DNA of 64,000 bases from Acidobacteriota bacterium (GCA_020439745.1 JAGQSC010000025.1:1-64000); one strand, 5' to 3'; counted from the first letter of the stretch, positions 32,935 to 41,704 are shown. The notes: generated from the letters alone by a model not told the origin. Made by a program: numbers and translations.

Positions 32935-33564
32935 CTATCGCTTGTGAACTACTAATGGTGGTTGACTGGGTTGGTGTAGCTGATTGATTTGCTCCTTGAA
33001 GTTCTGCACGTCATGACCTAATGCATCGCCCCAGACGACGTGTCGTTCCAGGGCTTCCCGATAGTTGGCATGTCGCGATAGGATCTGCTGGGTAACTGCG
33101 TAGGCGTCCTCAGTTTGACCTAGTGCCGCCAAGGACTTGGCCAAACTGAGCCGCGAGCGATCGTCATCCGGGCTATGACCTAAATAGATTTCAAACCAGC
33201 GAACTGCTTCGTCATGTTTCTTTGCCTGTGAATAAAGGTTTGCCAGTAAGCGTTCTGCGTAGGGGTATTGTTCTCTTTGTGCCACCAGTTGCTTGATCTG
33301 GGCCATCGCGTCGTTCAGTTTGTTCTGGCTCAAAGCCCGATCAATTTCCTCCCAACTTGGGTTGGCGCTCGCGACGCCGTGGGTTACAAGTGCATGCTTC
33401 TGCTGTTTATGGACCATCAGAAACGCGACGAGCAACACCACACAGCCCACGATTCCCCCAAGCAACCAAAAGACGTGTACCGAGCGCCTGGCCGGAACGC
33501 CGCAGTTGGCGCAATAAGTGAACCCTTGGGTGCGTGCGCCGCATTTGCGGCAAGTGCCGCTCAA
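32935..33564 (-). CDS. Zinc-ribbon, membrane-anchored TPR protein of the cytochrome operon
   Basis: The 209-residue protein starts with a zinc ribbon (CRKCGARTQGFTYCANCG, residues 5-22) and has one membrane helix (VFWLLGGIVGCVVLLVAFLMV). It continues with two to three TPR-like helical hairpins (YPYAERLLANLYSQAKKHDEAVRWFEIYLGHSPDDDRSRLSLAKSL...). With the ribbon in the cytoplasm, the TPR part would face the periplasm. It is the last gene of the operon, overlapping the upstream flavoprotein gene by 4 nt. A chaperone or assembly role for the cytochromes, as TPR proteins of cytochrome maturation play, is inference. Confidence 0.8.
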   Translation of the reverse strand: MSGTCRKCGARTQGFTYCANCGVPARRSVHVFWLLGGIVGCVVLLVAFLMVHKQQKHALVTHGVASANPSWEEIDRALSQNKLNDAMAQIKQLVAQREQYPYAERLLANLYSQAKKHDEAVRWFEIYLGHSPDDDRSRLSLAKSLAALGQTEDAYAVTQQILSRHANYREALERHVVWGDALGHDVQNFKEQINQLHQPSQPPLVVHKR

Positions 33565-34877
33565 GTTGTTGCCACCATTTCCCGGCTTTTCCCACCAAAG
33601 GCGATACCTATGTCGTGTAACAACTTGAATGGGGGCACTCCGCCTGCAAAGACAAACACATAATCATTGGGTAGGTGATGCACGGTTTCGCCTTGCACCA
33701 CGTCGACAAAATCGGGACCAATCTCCCGTATGTCTGAATCGAACAGCGTCTCTATTTCGCCTTTCTCCAACATGTCGAACAGACGCTCTTCGTTGCGTTT
33801 TTTGATGCGGAAAAACTTGGATTTCCGGTAGGAAATCGTGACCGTGTTGCCCGGTTGTTTGGCCAAACCCATGGCGGCTTCCACTGCGCTGTCGCCACCG
33901 CCGACCACGAGGAGGTGGTTGCTCTTGTAGTGCACCGCATCCATCAACTGGTACATCACCTTGGATTGATCCTCGCCAGGCACACCCAGTTTTCGTGGCG
34001 TGCCTCTGCGGCCCAACGCTAAGACGACATAGGTGGACGTGAGAACGTCCGTAGCTGTTTGGATCACGAATCCGCCGCTGCCCTTTGTGGTGATGCCGAT
34101 CAACTGTTGGCCCGTTCTCAGGTTTAGTTGGTTCTTCGTTATTGCAGATTGCCAGATGCTAAGCAGCTCCTCTTTTTCATACTCTGATTTGCGCAACATA
34201 CCGTAGCCAGGAATTTCGACGGGTTGGGTGAGGACGAGTTTCTTGCGGGGATACTGCAAAATCGTGCCGCCGGGTTCCTGTTGGTCCAAAACTACGTAGT
34301 TCAGTCCGCGTTGCGAGGCTGTGAGACCGGCACTCATGCCAGCGGGTCCCGCACCGATCACCACTAGGTCGAATTCACAATCGTTTTCTGGTGCTTCGGG
34401 TAAAGATTGAACGCAAGTCGTACCTTGTTGAATGGCGTTCTTGATCAATGCCAGACCACCGAGCTCACCCACCACGAAAAGGCCTGGGACACTGCTCTCG
34501 AAAGTGGGTGTCAGGATTGGGATGTCCGGGCGCGATTTGAGGTCGCCTAGCCCCACTTTCAGCGCCTCCACCGGGCAGGCCTCGGCACATAGTCCGTGCC
34601 CCACACACCGATACCCATTGATAATGGTGGCCTTTCCGCCGACAAGACCCAACACGCCCCCTTCCGGACATGCTCGGATACAAGAGCCACAGCCTATACA
34701 GGCCACATCGTCAATCAGCGGGTATTGGGCCTTTGGTTTATCAATTCCCAGCGATACGGCTTCCCTTTTGTTGACGAGGTTGGTGCGCTGTTTGCGGATA
34801 CTCTGTAGGGCATAAGGCAACACAACCAGCGTGACGAATAGGGCTGTGCCCATCCAAATCACAACGGACTCGCTCAT
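33561..34877 (-). CDS. Membrane-anchored FAD/NAD(P) oxidoreductase with two ferredoxin clusters
   Basis: The 438-residue protein has an N-terminal membrane helix (VVIWMGTALFVTLVVLPYAL) and a 2[4Fe-4S] ferredoxin domain (CIGCGSCIRACP at 60-71; CVGHGLCAEACP at 91-102). A thioredoxin-reductase-like flavoprotein follows, with FAD motif VVIGAGPAGMSAG at 172-184 and NAD(P) motif LVVGGGDSAVEAAMG. The second cluster has His94 where the second Cys is expected. The protein probably moves electrons between NAD(P)H, FAD and iron-sulfur clusters at the inner membrane. It is 12 nt downstream of the barrel gene within the cytochrome operon. Confidence 0.88.
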   Translation of the reverse strand: MSESVVIWMGTALFVTLVVLPYALQSIRKQRTNLVNKREAVSLGIDKPKAQYPLIDDVACIGCGSCIRACPEGGVLGLVGGKATIINGYRCVGHGLCAEACPVEALKVGLGDLKSRPDIPILTPTFESSVPGLFVVGELGGLALIKNAIQQGTTCVQSLPEAPENDCEFDLVVIGAGPAGMSAGLTASQRGLNYVVLDQQEPGGTILQYPRKKLVLTQPVEIPGYGMLRKSEYEKEELLSIWQSAITKNQLNLRTGQQLIGITTKGSGGFVIQTATDVLTSTYVVLALGRRGTPRKLGVPGEDQSKVMYQLMDAVHYKSNHLLVVGGGDSAVEAAMGLAKQPGNTVTISYRKSKFFRIKKRNEERLFDMLEKGEIETLFDSDIREIGPDFVDVVQGETVHHLPNDYVFVFAGGVPPFKLLHDIGIAFGGKSREMVATT

Positions 34878-34889
34878 GGGTTGGTGCTC

Positions 34890-36479
34890 CTAAAACCTGT
34901 AACCGAATTCAGCAAACAACTTAAGTCCTTTGGATTCGTCACCTTGGTTTTGTTCCACTTGGAGATTGCCAAAAAAGTGTTTCCCAAAATAAGCGCTTCC
35001 CTCGAGACCAATCCAAGTATTAGTGCGGTCTTCCAGAGTGCTCTGGATCTCGTATGACGAATAGCTATAGGTGGCAGCCAAGCTGTGGCCGCTGTGGAAA
35101 CGTTTCCCCAGTCTTACGGATGGGTTGAAGCCCTGAGTCAATCCGTTGTCAAAGCCAGATGCCCTGATATTTAAGGTGAGGCCGTCGACAAAAAATCGAC
35201 CAAAATAAGTGTTCAAGTAGTAGGACGTGGCATCGGTGTCATCGCCTTCCTTACTGCGCACACCATAGCTCGCCATGATTCGGGCGGTTGCCGTGAGCTT
35301 CATTTGAACGTTAGCCCTCAATCCACGTCGAAATAGGTCGTCGAAGAACCGCTCGTCTTCTGTGATCAACTCGTAGGTGCGGTAGTTGCGGCGCGTATCG
35401 TAACTCAACCCTAGATTTAGACGATCAGTAGGGCGGTATTGTGCACTCACGTATAGATTAGTCCACTGGGTGGTCTTTCCTGTTGCTTCTTCGCGCCAAT
35501 CTCGATTGATATCCACTTCGGCCGATTGGTACACGGTGAGCTTGTTACCGCGATAGCCCAGATTGAAGTGCAGATACTCGCGATTGATTTCGCCATCGGT
35601 GTATTCGCCCACCGCGGCAATAGCAGCTTGCCATGGTGATGCGTGCTTGGCGGACCATCCCGAATATTGGAATGCCACACCCACTTTTTGTATGCTGGTG
35701 GTCACATCGGAGTACTGCCAAGTAGGTTGCGTGCCACCCAGTATGCTCAGTTGGCTTTTGCCGAAGTGCAGGTTGAACTGGCCACCATCTAGAGGTCCCA
35801 CACCTGAGATTCCGCGTGGAATGATACGCCCCAAACCAAAGCTGATGCGCGACGATTCCGCTTCTCGCTGTATCGATGCCTCGTAGACGCGGTTGTACCA
35901 AACCGTATCGTCCGATCCAGTTCTAAATGGTTGATCGCGTTGCGTGTAGCGTGTACGCGTGCGGACCCTTAACGCATAGTTGCCGCCCCAAAGTTCTTCA
36001 CCCCTAAAACTCACACGCAAGCCCGGTTGCGTGAAGTCACGCTGGTTATCGGTATCGTCCATAAATTCGTAATACTGAACCGAAATAGAGCCACGAATGG
36101 CTCGGTTGGTATTGCGTTCGCGGCTTGGGGATTGCTTCACTGATTTGGTCACAGGCACAGTCTCCTGTGTCTGCGGTTCTTCACGAACAACTTGTTTGCG
36201 CAAGTGCGCCTGATCACCTAACTGAAGTGTGTTCTGGCGTGCGTCGATTCGACAGGACGAACGTTTTTCAGAGACGGATATCACTTCCGAGTTTGCCAAC
36301 CACTGTCCGTCGCGATAGAAGGCAAACCGGTCTCCCACGGCTACACCGGAATTGGATCCTGCGTCCACGTAGACGAGGTCTGCGCTGATGTAAGTGATCT
36401 TTGCGGTCACGTCTTGGGCGTAGATGCAGAGGCCAGAGAGAAGAACCCACAAAACGCGCATGTGCAGTTTACCGATCAT
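34890..36479 (-). CDS. Outer-membrane beta-barrel protein, cytochrome-associated
   Basis: The protein of about 529 residues has a signal peptide (MRVLWVLLSGLCIYAQ), an SH3-like beta domain of about 70 residues (ITYISADLVYVDAGSNSGVAVGDRFAFYRDGQ), a charged linker and then about 380 residues of alternating amphipathic strands. It ends in an aromatic C-terminal strand (LKLFAEFGYRF) typical of outer-membrane proteins inserted by BamA. The start is ATG 36479 (GGGAGAAG upstream) or 36461. The frame extends 143 codons further, but that part lies over the cytochrome gene. Its place between multihaem genes suggests the porin-like sheath of an electron conduit. Confidence 0.82.
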   Translation of the reverse strand: MIGKLHMRVLWVLLSGLCIYAQDVTAKITYISADLVYVDAGSNSGVAVGDRFAFYRDGQWLANSEVISVSEKRSSCRIDARQNTLQLGDQAHLRKQVVREEPQTQETVPVTKSVKQSPSRERNTNRAIRGSISVQYYEFMDDTDNQRDFTQPGLRVSFRGEELWGGNYALRVRTRTRYTQRDQPFRTGSDDTVWYNRVYEASIQREAESSRISFGLGRIIPRGISGVGPLDGGQFNLHFGKSQLSILGGTQPTWQYSDVTTSIQKVGVAFQYSGWSAKHASPWQAAIAAVGEYTDGEINREYLHFNLGYRGNKLTVYQSAEVDINRDWREEATGKTTQWTNLYVSAQYRPTDRLNLGLSYDTRRNYRTYELITEDERFFDDLFRRGLRANVQMKLTATARIMASYGVRSKEGDDTDATSYYLNTYFGRFFVDGLTLNIRASGFDNGLTQGFNPSVRLGKRFHSGHSLAATYSYSSYEIQSTLEDRTNTWIGLEGSAYFGKHFFGNLQVEQNQGDESKGLKLFAEFGYRF

Positions 36480-38775
36480 CTTCTTCTCCCGTGGGGTGGC
36501 AGGTGTAGCAAGCCATGGAGTCGTACACGTAACCGTTGACTTCATCGTGCTCGTCATCCATTTCACCGCGAGGGTGAGCATGGCAGTCAATGCAACTGAA
36601 TATCTGGTAATTGGATGGGTTGATGTGACAGTCCACACAGGTGTCCCACTCGTTGCGATGTGGTCCTGTGTATAGGGGGAACATGTGCACGAAATTTGCC
36701 TGCTCCCAGTCCTGAGTATTGTGGCAGTCTTCGCACGTTGTGGGGAACTGAGCAGCCACATGGTTGGGGTCTGTGGCATTATCGTAATCCGAACGGTGGC
36801 AGGCGACGCAGTCACTGGGCGTGTTGTTGTAGCCCGATGCGTGGCATTCGAGACAATCCAGTGGCACGTGGGCACCCGTAAGTGGGAACTGAGTTTGGTT
36901 GTGATCAAACGTGGCAGGTGACCAGGCTGTGGTGTTGTGGCAGATGAGACAATCGGTGCTGAATTGGTTGGTCACGTGATTGGGATCGGGCACGCTTTCA
37001 TAGTCAGAGATGTGGCATGCATAGCAATCGGTAGGCGTGTTGTTGTAGCCCGATACGTGGCATTCGAGACAATCCAGTGGCACGTGGGCACCCGTAAGTG
37101 GGAACTGTGTTTGGTTGTGATCAAATGTGGCAGGTGACCATGCATCCGTGTTGTGACAGATGAGGCAGTCGGTGCTGAACTGATTCGCCACGTGATTGGG
37201 ATCGGGCACGCTTTCGTAATCAGAGGTGTGGCATGCATAGCAATCGGTAGGCGTGTTGTTGTAGCCCGATGCGTGACATTCCAGGCAATCGAGCGGTACG
37301 TGGGCTCCCGTGAGCGGGAACTGAGTTTGGTTGTGGTCGAACGTGGCAGGTGACCATGCATCCGTGTTGTGGCAGATGAGACAATCGGTGCTGAACTGAT
37401 TCGCCACGTGATTGGGATCGGGCACGCTTTCGTAGTCCGTGGCGTGACAGGCGTAACAGTCAATGGGTGTGTTGTTGTAGCCATCTGCGTGGCATTCCTG
37501 GCAGTCGAGCGGCATATGTGCGCCGGTAAGCGGGAACTGGGTCTGGTTGTGATCGAGGTTGGCGGGTGACCAGGCCGAGGTGTTGTGACAGATGAGACAG
37601 TCTGTACTGAACTGGCTGGCCACATGGTTGGGGTCAGGTACGTTTTCGTAGTCCTGGCTGTGACAGGAATAGCAATCAGCGGGGGTATTGTTGTAGCCAT
37701 CTGCGTGGCATTCCTGGCAGTCGAGCGGCATATGTGCGCCGGTAAGCGGGAACTGGGTCTGGTTGTGATCGAAGTTGGCGGGTGACCAAGCCGAGGTGTT
37801 GTGGCAGACGAGGCAGTCGGTGCTGAATTGGTTGGCCACATGGTTGGGGTCGGTCACGGTGTTGTAGTCAGCTGTGTGGCAGGAATAGCAGTCAGTGGGT
37901 GTCTGTGAATAGCCGTCCGCGTGACACTCAATGCATTCCAGCGGTGTGTGCGCACCCGTAAGCGGGAATTGTGTTTGGTTGTGATCGAACACGGCAGGAG
38001 ACCATGCCGATGTGTTGTGGCAAATGAGACAGTCAGTGCTGAACTGGTTCACCAAGTGATTGGGTTCAACAACCGCATTGTAGTCGGTGTCATGACATGC
38101 AAAGCAGTCCGTGGGTGTCCCTTGAAAAGTGGACTCATGACAGGCAATGCAATCCAGACCCGAATGACCCTGATTGAGGTCAAAGCCTGGTGGGTGCTGA
38201 TAGTTTGTTTGTTGCCAGTCGTTTGCGGTGACCGCATGGCAAACTTCGCAGGTGCGATCAAACCCTGCCAAGACATGGCTGGGGCTGCGTGTGTTGGCGA
38301 AATCGGGTGCGTGGCATCCCTCGCAGGCGTCGGACGTGAAGCCAAACTCCAATCTAGTTTGTTGGCTATGGCAGGCTTCGCAGTCCAGGCGTGCATGTTC
38401 ACCTAACAATGGAAACAAGGTTTGTTGGTGTCGCTGAATCATGTTCATGCGACTTTCCCAACTGGTGTCTACATGGCAGGCCTCACAATCAATGCCGAAC
38501 TGACTGCGATGGATGTCGGTGTGGCAACTGGCGCAATCTGTCTTGGCCTCACTGAAGTCCAATGAGGTGTGACAGGCTTTGCAAGTCGTTTGTTGGTGGG
38601 CAATGGAAAGGGGGAAGGCTGTTTTTTGGTGGTCAAAATCCATGGACGATCGCATGGTGACCCAATCTTGGGTGGTGTGGCACGATTCACAGGCCAGCGA
38701 AAGCTCTTTGTGCGGTGACTGTTGGCTCCAACACGATGGTCCGGCAACGATCAACAATGTGACAATTGCTTTCAC
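36469..38775 (-). CDS. Giant multihaem c-type cytochrome, 31 CxxCH motifs, 72-residue repeats
   Basis: The 768-residue exported protein has a signal peptide (MKAIVTLLIVAGPSCWSQ) and 31 CxxCH haem-attachment motifs by my count. The central part is six consecutive 72-residue units, each with three CxxCH (patterns DCLICHNTxAWSPA, LDCxECHADGYNNTP and DCYACHxxDYESVPDPNH). The unit also contains DHNQTQFPLTGAH, the distal His pattern of doubled-CxxCH cytochromes. The GTG start overlaps the previous stop by one base (TAGTG) and has AGGAGG upstream. It should be a long, wire-like periplasmic or surface electron carrier, which is inference. Confidence 0.93.
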   Translation of the reverse strand: MKAIVTLLIVAGPSCWSQQSPHKELSLACESCHTTQDWVTMRSSMDFDHQKTAFPLSIAHQQTTCKACHTSLDFSEAKTDCASCHTDIHRSQFGIDCEACHVDTSWESRMNMIQRHQQTLFPLLGEHARLDCEACHSQQTRLEFGFTSDACEGCHAPDFANTRSPSHVLAGFDRTCEVCHAVTANDWQQTNYQHPPGFDLNQGHSGLDCIACHESTFQGTPTDCFACHDTDYNAVVEPNHLVNQFSTDCLICHNTSAWSPAVFDHNQTQFPLTGAHTPLECIECHADGYSQTPTDCYSCHTADYNTVTDPNHVANQFSTDCLVCHNTSAWSPANFDHNQTQFPLTGAHMPLDCQECHADGYNNTPADCYSCHSQDYENVPDPNHVASQFSTDCLICHNTSAWSPANLDHNQTQFPLTGAHMPLDCQECHADGYNNTPIDCYACHATDYESVPDPNHVANQFSTDCLICHNTDAWSPATFDHNQTQFPLTGAHVPLDCLECHASGYNNTPTDCYACHTSDYESVPDPNHVANQFSTDCLICHNTDAWSPATFDHNQTQFPLTGAHVPLDCLECHVSGYNNTPTDCYACHISDYESVPDPNHVTNQFSTDCLICHNTTAWSPATFDHNQTQFPLTGAHVPLDCLECHASGYNNTPSDCVACHRSDYDNATDPNHVAAQFPTTCEDCHNTQDWEQANFVHMFPLYTGPHRNEWDTCVDCHINPSNYQIFSCIDCHAHPRGEMDDEHDEVNGYVYDSMACYTCHPTGEEDDR
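36766..38061 (-). repeat. Six tandem 216-bp units inside the cytochrome gene
   Basis: Exactly 6 x 216 bp lie between the AsnHis codons at 38061 and 36763. Each unit encodes 72 residues beginning NHxxNQFSTDCL and ending xxDP. Units 3-5 are the most alike, while the outermost ones have diverged. A partial unit precedes (TPTDCFACHDTDYNAVVEP) and another follows (NHVAAQFPTTCEDCHNTQDW). The repeats make open antisense frames with the same period, which are not genes. Copy number could vary between strains or be misassembled. Confidence 0.95.
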
Positions 38776-40580
38776 TAGTTCCTCCTGTTAGGTCCGTGAC
38801 AGAACTCGCATTCAGCAGCCAACGGCCTGTAGCGAACAAACACGCCCTCGGTATCTTGGACGCGGACATGGCATTGGTCACAGTCAATATTGGCGTGCGC
38901 TCCCTCTAAAGGAAAGCGACTATCGCGATCATGAAAAAATCTTAATGTTTGCCACTGTGTGGACTCGTGGCAGGCATTACATGACCGAGCGAACTGATTT
39001 CGGTGCGGATCGTCATGGCAACTGTCACATGTGTCGTCGATGGTTTGGAACACCATGGCACCTGCCACAGTGGGCAAATGGCATGCTTTACAATCGACGT
39101 CATTATGGGCACCCACCAACGGAAATCGGGTGACTGCGTGATCGAAATGGGATTGCGGCCAGGATGTAACTGAATGACAACTTTCACAGGTCGCGCCCCG
39201 GATTGATCCTTCATGGGGATCGCGATGACAATCCTGGCAAAGTGCCTGCTCGAAACGAAATTTCTGGGTCTTTTGGCCGTGCATGAGGATGGGCGTGTGG
39301 CATTCGCTGCAGGGTGTGGCCAGGTGTCCGCCTTCCAAAGGGAATAGGGTTTGAGCATGGTCTTGGGTGCCGAAATGGGCGGGCACGAATCCGGTCACTT
39401 GATGGCATTCTTCACAAGCCCCTTGTTGGGGACGATGCTTGAATTGGCCGACATGGGTGTCTTTATGGCAGTTGGTACAGTTCTCGAAAGAGATGTTGGT
39501 GATTGCGCGCCCATCAGGGTGACAGGACCGGCAAACTACGTCGCGATGTTTGCCAAGGAGGGGGTATCGCGTTTGGTTGTGATCAAATGCCGGGGTTCGA
39601 TGCCAACCTGAAGTCTGGTGGCAGTCTTCACAATGGGGGCCTAACCGAGCACCATGGATATCGCTGTGGCAGTCCGAACACGCTTGATGGGGGATACCTT
39701 TGTACTTCACGTAGGGTCTATTTCGGTCCGAAGGCACAATCTGTTTGTGGCATGTATCACATTTCACCGAGATGTGTTTGCCCGTAAGTGCGAAGGCTGC
39801 TTTTTGGTGATCAAAATAGGATGCAGGCCTAAAGGCTTCGACGTCATGGCACCCCGAACAGTCTCCTTTAAGTTGGCCTTGATGGGCGTCCTCATGGCAA
39901 GCATTGCAGGTCGCATGATCCATGGGCTTGTAGCGGATGGGTTGCTCATCGCCCTCATGGCACTGGGAACAGGTCAAGTCGCGATGGGCGCCTTCCAACA
40001 CGAATGCGGCCCGTTGGTGATCAAACAGCGTGGCCGGTTTCCAGTTAATCTCTTCATGGCAGGAGGAACAATCGTCGCCCAGCTGGCCCTGATGAGGGTC
40101 TGTATGACACGAACTGCAAGCCGTAGTAAGACCCAGGAAGGTTCGCGTCAGGTCTTTGCCCTTCTGTATTAGGATTTCGGGGTATTGAACGTGCTTTGGG
40201 TCGTGGCAGGTACGGCAGTCTGGTTTTTTGTGTGCGCCTATGAGCGAAAAACCGGTGTCCTTGTGATCGAACGCTGTAGTGCCTTGGGGCCAATGCACCA
40301 TGTCGAAGTCGCGCCCATGATGATCACTGTGACAGGTTTCGCAACGTTGGTAGCTTGGTTTCGCGTGAAGTCCTTTTTGTGCTTGAACGCGGTCTGCCAG
40401 TAGTTCGTGACATGTCAGACACTTTTCTCGAAAGGATTTGGTGCCGAATTCGTGACACTGAACACAGTTGGCGACGCCTTCAAGATGTTCGTGTTTTTGG
40501 TGCAGTTTGCCCGGTGATAACTGCCCAAACGCGGCGCCGAACCACAGGAAAACCAGGAACGGTCGCATTACGCTTTCCAT
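38775..40580 (-). CDS. Multihaem c-type cytochrome, 23 CxxCH motifs
   Basis: The 601-residue exported protein (signal peptide MRPFLVFLWFGAAFGQ) has 23 CxxCH motifs by my count. They are arranged in the doubled-CxxCH/cytochrome c3-like pattern with distal histidines in FDHQRAAFVLEGAH, FDHQKAAFALTGKH, FDHNQTRYPLLGKH and FDHAVTRFPLVGAH. Unlike its neighbour, the repeats have diverged strongly. It follows the b-type membrane gene with a 13-nt overlap and precedes the 31-haem gene with a 1-nt overlap. It probably accepts electrons from the inner-membrane protein. Confidence 0.93.
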   Translation of the reverse strand: MESVMRPFLVFLWFGAAFGQLSPGKLHQKHEHLEGVANCVQCHEFGTKSFREKCLTCHELLADRVQAQKGLHAKPSYQRCETCHSDHHGRDFDMVHWPQGTTAFDHKDTGFSLIGAHKKPDCRTCHDPKHVQYPEILIQKGKDLTRTFLGLTTACSSCHTDPHQGQLGDDCSSCHEEINWKPATLFDHQRAAFVLEGAHRDLTCSQCHEGDEQPIRYKPMDHATCNACHEDAHQGQLKGDCSGCHDVEAFRPASYFDHQKAAFALTGKHISVKCDTCHKQIVPSDRNRPYVKYKGIPHQACSDCHSDIHGARLGPHCEDCHQTSGWHRTPAFDHNQTRYPLLGKHRDVVCRSCHPDGRAITNISFENCTNCHKDTHVGQFKHRPQQGACEECHQVTGFVPAHFGTQDHAQTLFPLEGGHLATPCSECHTPILMHGQKTQKFRFEQALCQDCHRDPHEGSIRGATCESCHSVTSWPQSHFDHAVTRFPLVGAHNDVDCKACHLPTVAGAMVFQTIDDTCDSCHDDPHRNQFARSCNACHESTQWQTLRFFHDRDSRFPLEGAHANIDCDQCHVRVQDTEGVFVRYRPLAAECEFCHGPNRRN

Positions 40581-41458
40581 GCAATTCCAAAGGCCAGCGC
40601 GATGCCGATGTGTATCAGCATGATGGTGTACATAACGGTAGCAAACGGCCTGTGGAACACGTGCCAGTGGTGAAAGAGCGATAACACGGTACGCAAACTG
40701 GCAGCCCTGCGTTTGAGCGTAGCGTAAGTATGGGCCTTAACCATGATGTCGCGTTGGTCTAATTCAGAATAGCCCTGTTGTTTGAGCAACAGGCGTGCCC
40801 TTTTGGTGCGCCCGGATCGTGTGATTCGTTCTCGGATCATCCAAAAGATGAATGGTATTTGGTGGCTAGGAGGATGTGGACCCAGCATGAGGCTGACCAA
40901 CCAATCAATCTGCTCAGCGTTCAACTGTTGCTCGAGCGTGGTACTCTCTGCTCGAAGGTTTTTGGTCAGCTCTTCGGCGGTATAGGCATCGCCCATAATG
41001 TTTCGTGGGATTTGTACGTACAGGTAACGGCCAAACACGCCGCTCAACGCAACCGCTACCATGGACCAGAAACTCACCGCCACAAGCCCATCCAACTTGA
41101 AGGAGGTATGCATAACCACGAGAAGCGGACCCACAATCCCGAAGAAGATGTGAAGATCCAGCCAGGTCTTTAGACGGCCCGCCTTACCCATGAGACGCGT
41201 GCGTTTACGCAGGGTGTATGACAGCATGGCGATCATCATGGCGGCACCCAAAATGCCGTACCATAAACCCCATGCCCCGGCTGGCCTCAAAAGACGGTAG
41301 TCGGGATGGTGAGGGCGCGATGCCAGTGGCGTCAAATAATAATCGAATCCCCGAATGAATGCCGCAACGATGATGGCTACCGACAGCACATATAAGAAGA
41401 TTAGGATCCGAGAAAACAGGCGTTTGGATGTCACATTCAACCTCATTGACTCCCGCAC
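40568..41458 (-). CDS. Ferric-reductase-like di-haem b membrane protein
   Basis: The 296-residue protein has five predicted membrane helices (about 14-34, 62-80, 101-118, 126-145, 272-290). It carries two H-X13-H pairs, His103/His117 and His269/His283, on separate helices. This is the pattern of ferric reductase/NOX-type haem b pairs that carry electrons across the membrane. A soluble charged segment (150-260) separates the helices. It is the first gene of the six-gene operon. A role as the quinol-to-periplasm or cytosol-to-periplasm gate to the cytochromes is inference. Confidence 0.82.
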   Translation of the reverse strand: MRESMRLNVTSKRLFSRILIFLYVLSVAIIVAAFIRGFDYYLTPLASRPHHPDYRLLRPAGAWGLWYGILGAAMMIAMLSYTLRKRTRLMGKAGRLKTWLDLHIFFGIVGPLLVVMHTSFKLDGLVAVSFWSMVAVALSGVFGRYLYVQIPRNIMGDAYTAEELTKNLRAESTTLEQQLNAEQIDWLVSLMLGPHPPSHQIPFIFWMIRERITRSGRTKRARLLLKQQGYSELDQRDIMVKAHTYATLKRRAASLRTVLSLFHHWHVFHRPFATVMYTIMLIHIGIALAFGIAWKA

Positions 41459-41671
41459 CTAACCTAATTTCGGAGTCGTGAGTCTGTCAATCTAATTTGA
41501 CCTTTTGTGATCTGGACTACACGCTCGGATTTTGCAGGAAGCGCTATGGAAATATTGCTTCGATGCGTTAGTCATTTAATCTCGCGAAACAGGCAATCCG
41601 AAAGAATTGACGGGTGTTTTTCCGCGATACGTGAGACAATCGCGACTTGGTGTACATCGGTCTGCGCCACA

Positions 41672-41704
41672 CACGAGACTCAACTCGTGATTTTATTTTT
41701 TTTT
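41672..41704 (+). terminator. Intrinsic terminator in the leader of the DEAD-box gene
   Basis: CACGAG (41672-41677), 6-nt loop, CTCGTG (41684-41689), followed by a 14-nt T-rich run (ATTTTATTTTTTTTT). It lies about 60-95 bp upstream of the helicase coding start on the same strand, with no clear gene between 41459 and it. It may end transcripts from a leader promoter (attenuation) or finish a small RNA. Confidence 0.75.

Noticed and set aside
36480-36908. 143-residue N-terminal extension of the beta-barrel protein
   Set aside because: It lies over the cytochrome gene in another frame and is Thr/Pro-rich shadow sequence. The signal peptide and ribosome site point to ATG 36479 or 36461.
36766-38061. 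Regular 216-bp repeats that could be mistaken for a CRISPR-like or satellite array
   Set aside because: The whole unit is coding, in frame, with conserved CxxCH motifs. There are no short repeats alternating with unique spacers.
36937-38406. Plus-strand open frames recurring every 216 bp opposite the cytochrome gene
   Set aside because: They are the antisense of identical cytochrome repeat units, so their openness follows from the repeat. They have no ribosome sites or family similarity.
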